Source of the DNA: Mucilaginibacter roseus
Lineage (GTDB): Bacteria; Bacteroidota; Bacteroidia; Sphingobacteriales; Sphingobacteriaceae
Direction: 5' to 3'
Assembly: GCF_021215455.1 (NCBI RefSeq)
Contig: NZ_JAJPWV010000002.1
Coordinates: 682,001 to 746,000 of the forward strand
Length of the DNA stretch: 64,000 nucleotides
The translations under genes were made by a program, and so were the position numbers. Below are positions 17,390 through 26,577 of the stretch, piece by piece (the first letter of the stretch is position 1; the number at the start of each line of letters is the position of its first letter). The notes below the pieces were generated by a model. The model worked only from the letters and a program-made list of their open reading frames with translations, ran no database searches and was not told the origin of the DNA.

Positions 17390-18080
17390 AATATTCGGGT
17401 GTTACTTCAGCGTTAGCTGATTTTGCTGATAGATATAATTCTGCAAGTTTAAAATCTTCTTCGGTGCTTACTTTAATAGAGCGTACCGGGTCAAACGGAT
17501 ATAAGCCATAGTTGCCTACAAATACGGCATAACCATGTTTTTCGTAATGCTCAATAAACTTTTTAGCGTTCCATATGCACACTGTCCAGGCACAAAGCTG
17601 AACGGGTTTCAGGGTTTGAGTCATCGGTAACAACGCCTGATCGCTGAAATTTAGCGGCTTGCCATCGAAGAACGATTGCAGCTTTTCTTCGCGGACAGAG
17701 ATCAGGCAATCCAGCTGGTTTTCTTCGTAATACTTAATCGCGTTGTCAATATCTTCCGGTAATACCAGTGGAGATACCGGGTTAACCATTACCAGGTTTT
17801 CGGTTTCAACGTTCAATAAAAAATCGTAATTGAACTGATCCTGAACTATATGGTCTTCGGCAAGCTCATCTTTACGTTTGTAAAACTGTACGCCATAATC
17901 ATCGCACAATTTCTTCATGATGTCTGCCTCAGAGTTGATATAGGTTTCGCTGATATATTTTGAACCCTTGCAGGCTTCAATAGCATAACCTACCATCGGC
18001 TTACCATTTATCAGGCGAAGATTTTTCTTTGGGACCCGTTTGCTTCCTAATCGTACAGGAATCTCAGCTACGTATTTCAT
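17382..18080 (-). CDS. CMP-sugar synthetase homologue (acylneuraminate cytidylyltransferase family)
   Basis: 232 residues from the ATG at 18080. The N-terminal signature IPVRLGSKRVPKKNLRLINGK (Arg10 to Lys19 core) is that of NeuA/KdsB-type cytidylyltransferases, which use CTP to make CMP-sugars. NLVMVNPVSPLVLPEDIDNAI near residue 95-115 follows the family's LQPTSPLR region, with NPVSPL in place of it. QLCAWTVCIWNAKKF near 160 and the C-terminal DPVRSIKVSTEEDFKLAE (Asp-rich NID/EDF block) also fit. No NeuB, KdsA or other ulosonic acid synthase is in the window. The gene is 32 bp after a DUF115 gene and overlaps a hydroxyacid dehydrogenase gene. Confidence 0.85.
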   Translation of the reverse strand: MKYVAEIPVRLGSKRVPKKNLRLINGKPMVGYAIEACKGSKYISETYINSEADIMKKLCDDYGVQFYKRKDELAEDHIVQDQFNYDFLLNVETENLVMVNPVSPLVLPEDIDNAIKYYEENQLDCLISVREEKLQSFFDGKPLNFSDQALLPMTQTLKPVQLCAWTVCIWNAKKFIEHYEKHGYAVFVGNYGLYPFDPVRSIKVSTEEDFKLAELYLSAKSANAEVTPEYYE

Positions 18081-18112
18081 TAATAATTTATTTGAACTAT
18101 GATATTATCAGC

Positions 18113-18937
18113 TTATGCCGGTTGTTCTTTAGTAAACAATGAGTTGTAATCCTTTTTCTCGAAAATATCGAGCATTCCACCTATCGTAGCATCATATACC
18201 TTACGGCCATCCTTTTCAAATGCTTCGCGCGCCAGTTCATACGCCAGCTCCTCGCCTTTGTAATCAGGTATCTTCCAGCCTTTGCCCTTAGGTATATAAT
18301 CTTTTATAAAATGATTTTCTTCCTTATCAGTGGCGGCAACAAACTGGCCGGGTACACCCTGCCCTTTGTAGCTATGATCCTTACCTATCAGTATCACCTC
18401 GCTAAAACCCATATGGTAAGCGAGCTGAAGGCAAAGAAACGTTACACTGTGCCCACCCCACCCGGACTCATTCAGATTGGTAGAAAAGCGCGCGTTATAA
18501 TCGAGATTAATAAAAGTAAGATCGGGTACATTTTTAAACCAGTTGCGGGTACGCCAGTTATAAAATTTAGGGCCTTTGCGCTCCCTGAATTCATCTGTAA
18601 ACTGTTTTAACATGGTTTCAATATCCGTAACCACCAGATAAGTGGGCTCGAAACCGGATAGATAAATACGGTTCATACCAAAGGTAAACTCACCATCCAG
18701 CCGAGTAAGATCTGTAACCTTAAGGCTGGGGCCGTTAGCCACGATAAAACAACGCTTGCCTTTATGCAGATCGCGGTATTTATCCAAATTAAGCTTGCTT
18801 TGCTTGGCCGGAGCGGTATTAAGCTTCCAGGCTAATGAATGCGGAATATATTTTAAACGGTTCATGATTACCTTTTTTATCCGTTGCAGGGATAAGTCAG
18901 ATAACTTTACTGTTTTAATATACTTCCATCTACTCAT
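18113..18937 (-). CDS. DUF115-like protein, possible CMP-sugar transferase
   Basis: 274 residues from the ATG at 18937. CFIVANGPSLKVTDLTRLDG (core NGPSLK, residues 68-73), FGMNRIYL and TYLVVTDIETM follow the DUF115 pattern. GFSEVILIGKDHSYKG near residue 190 and GRKVYDATIGGMLDIFEKKD near the C-terminus match the second DUF115 protein in this locus. The NGPSL motif followed by D-x-x-R-L resembles the start of GT42 sialyltransferases such as CstII, where it binds CMP. It directly precedes a cytidylyltransferase gene. The most likely role is a transferase for the CMP-sugar made by the neighbours; a pterin-type kinase is less likely here. Confidence 0.72.
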   Translation of the reverse strand: MSRWKYIKTVKLSDLSLQRIKKVIMNRLKYIPHSLAWKLNTAPAKQSKLNLDKYRDLHKGKRCFIVANGPSLKVTDLTRLDGEFTFGMNRIYLSGFEPTYLVVTDIETMLKQFTDEFRERKGPKFYNWRTRNWFKNVPDLTFINLDYNARFSTNLNESGWGGHSVTFLCLQLAYHMGFSEVILIGKDHSYKGQGVPGQFVAATDKEENHFIKDYIPKGKGWKIPDYKGEELAYELAREAFEKDGRKVYDATIGGMLDIFEKKDYNSLFTKEQPA

Positions 18938-19170
18938 AGGTTAGCGATGCGGGTTACGTTTTTCAAAAGATAAATGCCGGCTTAAAGCCCGACATCGCAT
19001 TTTATAAACAAATGACCACTTTTCGCGCTGTGGATATTTGCATTAAAATGCGCATAAAAATACTATTTTTTTAATTATCAGCGCAATAAAATAAAATTTT
19101 ATTAACACAACAATTAATTAACACTTTTTTGAAGTACAACCCAAGGCAGGTTAAGTAAAAGTTAACGCCC

Positions 19171-20163
19171 TTATTTAAATATCTTCAGGCCCGGAAAATC
19201 AGCCGGACCCTTACCATCGCGAAGCACCTGTTTAAAGGTTTTGGTAAACTGCTCCTTACCGGCAAGATTGAGGTGATCGGCATTGCTGTAAAGGGCCATA
19301 TTATCAGCCATCGTTCTATAAGCCGAAAAATCGTAATAAGTTGTACCCGTCTGCTTACAAAGATCAGTCATTACACGTTCTGTCTCTTCAATATCCTTTG
19401 GCGGGTAATTATCGGTATACGCCTTGTAAAAAGGCGGCGTATAAAAAATACATTTTACATTGCGGGCTTTTAGTTCGAGTGCTATCTCTTTCAGGTAGTT
19501 TAAATATTGTTCACGTATTTCCGGGTTGTACTGCAATGCAAGCTTTTTATCCTTGCTATGATCAAAGGCGTCCACCTTGGCCGATTGCAGCATTTTGGCT
19601 GTATCAACCAAAATATCGCCCACTTGTTTTGATTTTTTTTGCTCTTCTTTCTCTTTTACCGCTTTAACTAACTTACGAAAACCATAATCGGCTTGTATAA
19701 AAGCGAATAGCTTGCCGAACACCATATTATTATAATCGTTCGCTGATATCAGTTTATATGATGGGATGGCGGCATACAATCCCTTACGTGCATCATTCAG
19801 GTTTCCGTTTGAAAGGGCCTCGTTATCAAAATACAACGATGAGTATGAAATACAAATCAAAACTTCCTGTAAATGAGGCAACTCCGGAGATAGGTAATCC
19901 AGGCTATATTTAATAGATGCGATATCCTGCCCACCCATTGACAGGTTTTTACCTGTTTTGTCCCATATATTATAATCAAGCGAACCGCCATGTGAACGGC
20001 CAAAGGCCAGCGACTCAATCTTATCGCGCCGCGCATAAACGGCGTTGATCATATTTTTTTGCACCGTTACGCTTTCTGCCGGTATAACAAAGCTCAGCAA
20101 CTCACATATAACTACAACGGTTACCAGATAAATTACGGCCCTGCTTAATATCTTCTTCTCCAT
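19171..20163 (-). CDS. Membrane-anchored SGNH-like (DltD/AlgJ-type) protein
   Basis: 330 residues from the ATG at 20163. One N-terminal membrane segment (RAVIYLVTVVVICELLSFVI) anchors a periplasmic domain. LAFGRSHGGSLDYNIW near residue 55 places a Ser in a block I-like position; CIFYTPPFYKAY and YSNADHLNLAGKEQFTK near 290-300 supply the Asp-His pair of SGNH esterases and acyltransferases. The gene starts 4 bp after the MBOAT gene stops. MBOAT plus SGNH pairs (AlgI with AlgJ/X, DltB with DltD) transfer acyl groups to exported polymers. I infer the same here; the acyl group and target are unknown. Confidence 0.75.
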   Translation of the reverse strand: MEKKILSRAVIYLVTVVVICELLSFVIPAESVTVQKNMINAVYARRDKIESLAFGRSHGGSLDYNIWDKTGKNLSMGGQDIASIKYSLDYLSPELPHLQEVLICISYSSLYFDNEALSNGNLNDARKGLYAAIPSYKLISANDYNNMVFGKLFAFIQADYGFRKLVKAVKEKEEQKKSKQVGDILVDTAKMLQSAKVDAFDHSKDKKLALQYNPEIREQYLNYLKEIALELKARNVKCIFYTPPFYKAYTDNYPPKDIEETERVMTDLCKQTGTTYYDFSAYRTMADNMALYSNADHLNLAGKEQFTKTFKQVLRDGKGPADFPGLKIFK

Positions 20164-20166
20164 TGC

Positions 20167-21627
20167 TTAAAACTGAAAATAAACAAACTCGTTAACACCA
20201 AATTTTCCGAACCACAGCACCAGGAAGGTAACTCCTATATAGAAAGCCCAGCGCGGTACTGCCGACAGGTTTAATACGGCATTAATAATACCGCTTTTGC
20301 GTACGGCAAATGATACGGTTACCAGCATCAGGATAAAGAATATGGCCAGCACAAAATCATAGAATTTTAACCCGATTAAACTTTCGGCGCCGCCCGGCAC
20401 AAACAGGCTCCTTACGTCAGGCATTACGTTACGGAACTCGAATATTTTACCAAACACGGCAAAGCTATCTGATATATTATTAGCCCGGAAAAATACCCAG
20501 CCGATCATGACGATAATATAGGTTATACCCCAGCGGATGATGTTTTTAAAATCAACGCCGGGTTGAATATCGCGAATGCTACGGCCATACACATAGCGCT
20601 CAACAACCAGCATTATACCGTGTATAGCACCCCATATTAAAAAGGTGTAATTTGCACCGTGCCATAAACCGCTTATCACAAATACAAATACAGTGTTAAA
20701 TATCCATCTGCCTTGCGATACTTTGTTACCCCCCAGCGGGATGTACAAATAATCGCGGAACCAAGTCGAAAGCGATATGTGCCACCTGCGCCAGAATTCT
20801 GTAACTGTTTTTGAAAAATACGGTGAGCGAAAGTTGAGCATCAAATCAATACCAAACAGCTTTGATACACCTAAGGCAATATCGGAGTAACCCGAAAAGT
20901 CGCAATAGATCTGATAAGTGAAAAATATGGTCGCAATGATAAGTGATACGGATGAAGCCTGGTCAACATGGTTATACACATGGTTAACAGCAATAGCCAG
21001 CCTGTCGGCCACCACCATCTTTTTAAATAGTCCCCAAAAAATAAGCACAAAACCTTTCCTGAAGTTCTCATACTTGTAATTATCGAGATGGCGCAGTTGC
21101 GGCAGCAAATCGCGCGTACGGGCTATAGGGCCGGCAACCAACTGCGGGAAAAAGGAAACGAAGAGCAGGAACCTGAAAATATTTTTTTCAGTTTGTACCT
21201 CTCCGCGGTAAACGTCAATTACGTAACTGATGGAGTGGAATGTATAGAATGATATACCTACCGGTAGCAGGATATCCAAAAAATCAAAATGAGCAGGGTG
21301 GTTAAAGTAGGTTGATATATCCTGGGCGGCCTGTACTACAAAATTGAAATACTTAAATATAAACAGTATTAAAAAGTTGATGACTATACTCAACGTTAAA
21401 AAGAGCTTTTTTCGCCGCCTATCGGGTGCCTTTTCAATAAGCAAGCCCGCCAAAAAGCATGATGACGAGGTAAAGAATATAAGCCCGAGGTAGCTAAAGC
21501 TCCAGCAAGCGTAAAAAAAGTAACTTGCGGCAAGTAAAAAATACAACCGGCCTTTTTGGCTTAACAACCGGTATACAATTAATACAATAAATAGAAAAAC
21601 AACGAATTGGATGGAGTTGAAAAGCAT
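20167..21627 (-). CDS. MBOAT family O-acyltransferase (AlgI-like)
   Basis: 486 residues from the ATG at 21627. It is a polytopic membrane protein with about ten helices. The family's marks are visible: ISFYTFHSISYVIDVYRGEV near residue 130, FPQLVAGPIARTRDLLPQL near 165, FRSPYFSKTVTEFWRRWHIS near 270, FRDYLYIPLGGN near 295 and GLWHGANYTFLIWGAIHG with the catalytic His at about 323. AlgI-type proteins move acyl groups across the inner membrane onto exopolysaccharide. It is paired with the SGNH-like protein 3 bp downstream. The 273 bp upstream of its start are very AT-rich and separate it from the hexapeptide gene, so a promoter may lie there. Confidence 0.93.
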   Translation of the reverse strand: MLFNSIQFVVFLFIVLIVYRLLSQKGRLYFLLAASYFFYACWSFSYLGLIFFTSSSCFLAGLLIEKAPDRRRKKLFLTLSIVINFLILFIFKYFNFVVQAAQDISTYFNHPAHFDFLDILLPVGISFYTFHSISYVIDVYRGEVQTEKNIFRFLLFVSFFPQLVAGPIARTRDLLPQLRHLDNYKYENFRKGFVLIFWGLFKKMVVADRLAIAVNHVYNHVDQASSVSLIIATIFFTYQIYCDFSGYSDIALGVSKLFGIDLMLNFRSPYFSKTVTEFWRRWHISLSTWFRDYLYIPLGGNKVSQGRWIFNTVFVFVISGLWHGANYTFLIWGAIHGIMLVVERYVYGRSIRDIQPGVDFKNIIRWGITYIIVMIGWVFFRANNISDSFAVFGKIFEFRNVMPDVRSLFVPGGAESLIGLKFYDFVLAIFFILMLVTVSFAVRKSGIINAVLNLSAVPRWAFYIGVTFLVLWFGKFGVNEFVYFQF

Positions 21628-21900
21628 CAGCTATTTAATTACAACTTAATTGTTTATATCGATATATATGATTGACCTAAGGCAAATCATTTTAGTGTTG
21701 AATATTCGGTTTATCAAATGATGCTGTATTTAAACTTATCACACTACATCACCCAGGCAGATATATAATATTCGACTCTACGAAAGTAATCATTAAATAA
21801 TACTTTTTTAATAATACAATCAAAAAAATAAAATTTTAATAATAAATTAATCAATTACATGCTTTTTCAACAAAACAATGCAATAATTGGATAAGCGGTG

Positions 21901-22623
21901 TCATACGTTATCGTATATTCTTTTGGCATCCCAGGTTATATTTTCTTTGACTACTTTGGCCGGCACTCCTGCTATCAGTACATTAGCCGGATATTGTTTG
22001 CCCGGAACCAGTGAACGCGTACCGATTACCGACTCGCTGCTTATGCGGGCTCCTTTTAAAATAGATACATCACGGCCTATCCAAACACGGTCGGCAATGC
22101 TAATGTCGCTCGCGTAATTAATTCGTTTGCCGGTTGTTTTATCTAATATAGAATGAGAATCGCCGTTACGGATGTCGAGCCCTGCTGCGAAAAGGCAGCC
22201 ATCGCCGATGGTAATATTGCCTGATGGCTCGGTTACCGCTATAGCAGCTCCACGCATATCTGTGCCCTCGCCAACCGCTATCCGGCTATTATCATCCTCA
22301 AACCAAAATTTGCTATTTTGGATAATACAATTCTCACCGATAAACAAATTATGCCCGCTGCCTTTAACATGAATGGTTACGTTAAGCAGCTTAGCATTTT
22401 TGCCCAGTGTAACTGTATTGTTGTTACCGCTGAACCTTACCTTTACGGTTTTGAAAAGCACACTACTGTAGTCTACCTTGTTGCCTTTTCCCTTATCGGT
22501 AATTTTAAGCATAAATAGCTCAGACGAGCGATTTGCGACATTGAGCACTTTGGTATGTAGTGAGGGGCTCAGCTTTTTAAGCGATTGCGATAACCCTCTT
22601 AAATAACGTAGCGGACTGCTCAT
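21901..22623 (-). CDS. Left-handed beta-helix (hexapeptide) acyltransferase
   Basis: 240 residues from the ATG at 22623. After about 60 residues of mixed helix, hexads run to the C-terminus: NTVTLGKNAKLLNVTIHVKG, HNLFIGENCIIQNSKFWF, SRIAVGEGTDMRGAAIAV, GNITIGDGCLFAAGLDIRNG, DISIADRVWIGRDVSILKGA, ending VLIAGVPAKVVKENI. The layout is that of WbbJ/maltose O-acetyltransferase-like enzymes of polysaccharide loci. It overlaps the glycosyltransferase gene upstream by 4 bp (ATGA), so the two are translationally coupled and probably act on the same repeat unit. Confidence 0.87.
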   Translation of the reverse strand: MSSPLRYLRGLSQSLKKLSPSLHTKVLNVANRSSELFMLKITDKGKGNKVDYSSVLFKTVKVRFSGNNNTVTLGKNAKLLNVTIHVKGSGHNLFIGENCIIQNSKFWFEDDNSRIAVGEGTDMRGAAIAVTEPSGNITIGDGCLFAAGLDIRNGDSHSILDKTTGKRINYASDISIADRVWIGRDVSILKGARISSESVIGTRSLVPGKQYPANVLIAGVPAKVVKENITWDAKRIYDNV

Positions 22624-23486
22624 ACCAGCTTAAATCTCCTGAGAAATTTGCGCGAATGCGCCATTAAACTGAAGGTAAAAAACGTCAGGAACTGTAGTGG
22701 ATTATCAGCCACTATCTTGGAGTAGTAAAAACGATATTTAATGTAGGTTGATGATCTGAAATCCCAAAAGAATGGCTTGATATCTTTAACAGTATACCTC
22801 TGTTTAATATCAACGCCGTGCGTTTTATCAGGCATTTCAAAAACAAGGGGCTTAAAGGACAATATAAGCTTGTAGCCTGCTTTGCGTGCCCTTAGCGGCA
22901 GTTCGGTATCGCCACGATGTTTAAAGTGTTCTGCATCAAATAAGCCTATTTTATGAAATACTTCAACCGGTATCAGTATTCCTCGGCCAATAAGATCAAA
23001 GGGATATATAGGCAGTTCACGGTCAATTTCATCCAGCTTTTTACCCTTATAAACAAATTTGTTGAAAGCGAACCAGCTGTTGGTGTATTTGCCGGCGTAT
23101 GTTATGGATTGCTTGTCGCGATAGTCAACGGCTGCACAACCCACCAGAGCTTTCGGGTTTTGCTCACCAACCTTAATTAAGGTTTCCAGCCAGTCGTCAG
23201 CAATAATTACATCATCGTTTTGCAGGATGATGGTGTCAATCTCCGGATGATTATCTAATACGTACTTGATGCCCAGGTTAACTGAACCGGTCCACCAGAG
23301 ATTGCCATCACCTTTAAGCTCGGTAACGATGGGGTGGGCGGCAAGCAATTCAGAGGTATTATCGGTAGACCCATCATTAACCACTATAAAAAGCTCGGGC
23401 TTTACAGTTTGATTTTCGATATAACTCACCAGATTCATTAATATCTGGCTCCTGTTAAACGTTGGAACTACTAATGCTACTTTCAT
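22620..23486 (-). CDS. Glycosyltransferase family 2
   Basis: 288 residues from the ATG at 23486. GT-A fold start VALVVPTFNRSQILMNLV, then FIVVNDGSTDNTSELL, and the metal-binding LQNDDVIIADDWLETL near residue 90 (NDD in place of DxD). NLWWTGSVNLGIKY near 75 and HRGDTELPLRARKAGYKL near 190 fit the rhamnosyltransferase-like branch of GT2. There is no membrane segment. It adds one sugar to the repeat unit; donor and acceptor are unknown. It is followed by an overlapping hexapeptide acyltransferase. Confidence 0.9.
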   Translation of the reverse strand: MKVALVVPTFNRSQILMNLVSYIENQTVKPELFIVVNDGSTDNTSELLAAHPIVTELKGDGNLWWTGSVNLGIKYVLDNHPEIDTIILQNDDVIIADDWLETLIKVGEQNPKALVGCAAVDYRDKQSITYAGKYTNSWFAFNKFVYKGKKLDEIDRELPIYPFDLIGRGILIPVEVFHKIGLFDAEHFKHRGDTELPLRARKAGYKLILSFKPLVFEMPDKTHGVDIKQRYTVKDIKPFFWDFRSSTYIKYRFYYSKIVADNPLQFLTFFTFSLMAHSRKFLRRFKLV

Positions 23487-23516
23487 ATAAAATTACTTAT
23501 ATACTTACCTCTCTTG

Positions 23517-24767
23517 TTATGAATACGAAACTTTTACCGGAGCTATCTTAAAACCCTTCTTTACGGTGGCACCTATCTTATAATCTGTAATGACGTACAA
23601 AAAGGCCAGACTCATGAAAAAAGGTATGGTATAATATGTTTCAGAAAAACTGATCAGCAAAAAAATGAAATAAAGCGGCACAACCGATCGTCGCTGGTAA
23701 AACTTGCTTAACCGTTTGAGTGAGTAAATGATCATCCATGAAAAGGCTGCCATATAAACAATACCCATACCAGCAAGTGTACTGGTTAACCCGTTATTGG
23801 TTGTAGCATCGCCCGATGTTGCCTGGCCATAAGCACTTTCGGCATTACGCCCCTGCCCAAAAAACGGACTATCAAAAAAGAACTCCAAATCTCTTGCCGC
23901 AGAGCCAAAACGGGACTTATCTGAGTCCTTGGCACTTTGGTCTTTTATTTTACTATTAAGAAAGGATAGATTAAAGAACGCGTACATGGATATAGCCGCT
24001 AACAAGGGGATTATTACCACTTTATACTTATTAAATTCCGCCTTTAATAATACAAAAAGCGACAACATCAACGCCAGGTAACCTGTGGTACTGTATGTTG
24101 TGGCCATGGCTATGATGAATATAAGCCCCTTTTTGTTTTTTATAGTTCCCTCGGATATATAGAGGAAAAACAATGACATTATGAGGAACCCTACAAACGC
24201 TCCCGGCTCCCAGAACGGGCCACAATTACGTATCATTTGTAACGATTCGTTAGATTGATACAAGTACCGGTATCCATGAAAGTTATAGATGATGATATGA
24301 AAAGTTTGATCGGAATTTTCAAGCGTTGAACTGAAGGGGAAGAATGCGAACGGCGCTGATAACTTACCGAAGATAGTTTCGGAATTGGGCACAAGCACCA
24401 TAGCCAGATAGAAAAATATACTGATGTATGAAAAGAAATACAATTGCTTGACGTACAACTTCAAAAAATCCATCTTGGTTGTACGGATAACCATATACCC
24501 CCAAAAAAAACGGAGCATTAAACCAAAATACGTTGACCAGAAATATTGACCGCCTGACGCTCCCTGAAATATTTGCACCAGCAACACAACTGTCATAAAT
24601 AACAGGAATCGCTTATCAACCTTCCTGTCAGTATACAACAAAAAACTTGTTAAGCTGCACATTAAACCGATAGCGATAAAACCCATCTGCCCTTGAAAGA
24701 AGGGAATGCCCGACGTTGCTATCAGTAAGAAAACCGATATAAAAGCTAAATTCTTTTTTAGCGTCAT
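23517..24767 (-). CDS. O-antigen/capsule polymerase-like membrane protein (Wzy type)
   Basis: 416 residues from the ATG at 24767, with about ten to twelve hydrophobic helices spread over the whole length. A longer periplasmic-type loop between about residues 140 and 210 contains NCGPFWEPGAFVGFLIMSL, a common pattern in Wzy/WaaL-like proteins (EPG preceding a helix). FFDSPFFGQGRNAESAYGQA near 290 is a second polar loop of the kind seen in O-antigen ligase domain proteins. It is surrounded by glycosyltransferases and is the only Wzy candidate in the locus. Primary sequence is poorly conserved in this class, so polymerase rather than ligase is inferred from context. Confidence 0.75.
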   Translation of the reverse strand: MTLKKNLAFISVFLLIATSGIPFFQGQMGFIAIGLMCSLTSFLLYTDRKVDKRFLLFMTVVLLVQIFQGASGGQYFWSTYFGLMLRFFWGYMVIRTTKMDFLKLYVKQLYFFSYISIFFYLAMVLVPNSETIFGKLSAPFAFFPFSSTLENSDQTFHIIIYNFHGYRYLYQSNESLQMIRNCGPFWEPGAFVGFLIMSLFFLYISEGTIKNKKGLIFIIAMATTYSTTGYLALMLSLFVLLKAEFNKYKVVIIPLLAAISMYAFFNLSFLNSKIKDQSAKDSDKSRFGSAARDLEFFFDSPFFGQGRNAESAYGQATSGDATTNNGLTSTLAGMGIVYMAAFSWMIIYSLKRLSKFYQRRSVVPLYFIFLLISFSETYYTIPFFMSLAFLYVITDYKIGATVKKGFKIAPVKVSYS

Positions 24768-24768
24768 G

Positions 24769-25668
24769 TTACACTTTATGTTGAGATGTACGCGCCGGAC
24801 GCGTTACACCAACCAATATCTTTATAAACCTTTTGAGTGAATCAATAGACAATAAAGCCGGACTAAGCAATTTTGACGAGTAAGACAATGCTTTCAGCTT
24901 TTTGTTTGCCGCTATCAGATCACAGGCATAAAAGTAGTAAGTTCTGCGCAGAAAAATGTTTTGGAACGCCGACATATCTACCTTGGCTTTCCATTTTTGC
25001 ACTACCTGCCCCAAACCTTTTAAACGCTTTTCTATTGATTTTGATGTGCGTTCGCCAAAATGCTCTCTGAATTTGATCAGCGATTTATCTATATGCGCAA
25101 ATTTATGCTGATGAGCGATGCGAAACCACATATCCCAGTCCTGAAAAGAAACCAGGTTTTCATCGAATAGTCCGCTCTCTTCTACCGCTTGCTTAGTCAC
25201 TGTAACACAGGTAGTCGTAATCGGGCAAAAATCGCCTTGGCGCATAGCATTCAACACATCAGCGGGCAGGTCACGCTTCGCTTCGCTGGTTTTGCCATCT
25301 TCATCATTAAACAGTATGCAATCTGAATAAACCAGCCCTACATTTGCACTTGCCTGGTGTGCTTTAAGATGCTCTTCGAGCTTTGTTGGCAACCATAGGT
25401 CGTCATCATCCAAAAACGCGATGAGCTCGCCATCTGAATGGCTTATGCCGGTATTACGCGCGGCGTTGCCACCCATAGACTGTTCGTGATGTATCACCTT
25501 AACATTATCAAGCTCACCGCACACTTTATTCACAGCATCCGCATCAGGCTGATGATCATTAACAACAACAACCTCATAATTTTTATAGGTTTGCGCTGCA
25601 ACACTGGCCAATGCCTCCCTCAAAAAATCAGGGCGATTGTATGTTGGTATGATGACCGAGAACTTCAT
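24769..25668 (-). CDS. Glycosyltransferase family 2
   Basis: 299 residues from the ATG at 25668; an ATG at 25686 lies inside the upstream gene and adds six residues, but MKFSVIIPTYNRPDFLREAL is the standard GT2 start. VVVNDHQPDADAVNKV follows, then GELIAFLDDDDLWLPTKLEE near residue 85 with the DxD-type metal site, and SFQDWDMWFRIAHQ near 175. The C-terminal part is basic and may contact the membrane surface. It starts one base after the stop codon of the preceding GT2 gene, and its stop codon is followed after one base by the Wzy-like gene. Confidence 0.92.
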   Translation of the reverse strand: MKFSVIIPTYNRPDFLREALASVAAQTYKNYEVVVVNDHQPDADAVNKVCGELDNVKVIHHEQSMGGNAARNTGISHSDGELIAFLDDDDLWLPTKLEEHLKAHQASANVGLVYSDCILFNDEDGKTSEAKRDLPADVLNAMRQGDFCPITTTCVTVTKQAVEESGLFDENLVSFQDWDMWFRIAHQHKFAHIDKSLIKFREHFGERTSKSIEKRLKGLGQVVQKWKAKVDMSAFQNIFLRRTYYFYACDLIAANKKLKALSYSSKLLSPALLSIDSLKRFIKILVGVTRPARTSQHKV

Positions 25669-25669
25669 G

Positions 25670-26569
25670 TTAAAATCTGCTGGCATTTTTGCCTGTTAAT
25701 ACTCTATATCGCTCTGCCGAACGCACGGCCTTGAGGTAATACCGCACAAAAAAAACATCAAGCTTTTGGCTTAAAGAGAGGTTTTTTCCTTTTTTTAATA
25801 TGTACCTGATATCGCCGCCGGTTGGCCTTACTTCCTTTACAAACTGCAACATGTGACCCAGTTTACTTATCTTTTTATTTTCTTGGAAACCGGCTTGTCC
25901 ACCACCTACACGGCGGGCTTTATTAGCTATTTCCTTCAGATCATGCCGGGCCGGATGCTTTATGACCAGTTCAGGAACATAATCTATTCCAAAACCGCCC
26001 TTTAATGCCCGAACGCCCCACTCATAGTCACCACCGGACATGAGCGTATCGTCAAAAACGCCAACGGCATCAAAAACTTCCCTTTTAGTAAACATGTTAG
26101 CGGTAATGCTGGTGCCCTCAACATTTACATAACGCTCCTGGTTAAAAGCGAAAACACTTTCGTACAATTCAGCCTTAGTAAGTTTTGCGGATTGATAAAA
26201 TAGCTCCACACTACCGCCTATCCGATAACTATTTGGCCGATTGTTAAAATGCTCTACCGCAGTACTTATCCAGTTGGCATAAGGAATACAATCAGAATCA
26301 GTAAACCCCAATATTTCGCCCTTTGCTATTTTAAGCGCCGCGTTGCGCGCGGCGTACGAGCCCGGTTTTCCTTCAGCGATTACTTTACAATTAGCAGGCA
26401 AGTTATAGCCGTCAGGCACATTATCATGCGGGTTGTTATTAGCAACAATAATTTCAAAACTATCAACTGGATAACTTTGCCCCGCCAGCGCCTCCAAACA
26501 CAACATCAACCTGTCCCAATCGTTATAAGTAGGTATGATTATGGTGATAAATGGGGTGGATAATGACAT
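25670..26569 (-). CDS. Glycosyltransferase family 2
   Basis: 299 residues from the ATG at 26569. The start is TPFITIIIPTYNDWDRLMLC, followed by SFEIIVANNNPHDNVP, GSYAARNAALKIAKGEILGF and TDSDCIPYANWI near residue 95, which holds the DSD metal site. MSGGDYEWGVRALKGGFGID near 180 supplies the ED-like acceptor block. It ends with a basic tail. Donor unknown. Together with the GT2 genes at 22620 and 24769 it forms a run of transferases around the Wzy-like gene. Confidence 0.92.
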   Translation of the reverse strand: MSLSTPFITIIIPTYNDWDRLMLCLEALAGQSYPVDSFEIIVANNNPHDNVPDGYNLPANCKVIAEGKPGSYAARNAALKIAKGEILGFTDSDCIPYANWISTAVEHFNNRPNSYRIGGSVELFYQSAKLTKAELYESVFAFNQERYVNVEGTSITANMFTKREVFDAVGVFDDTLMSGGDYEWGVRALKGGFGIDYVPELVIKHPARHDLKEIANKARRVGGGQAGFQENKKISKLGHMLQFVKEVRPTGGDIRYILKKGKNLSLSQKLDVFFVRYYLKAVRSAERYRVLTGKNASRF

Positions 26570-26577
26570 GGGAAAAG

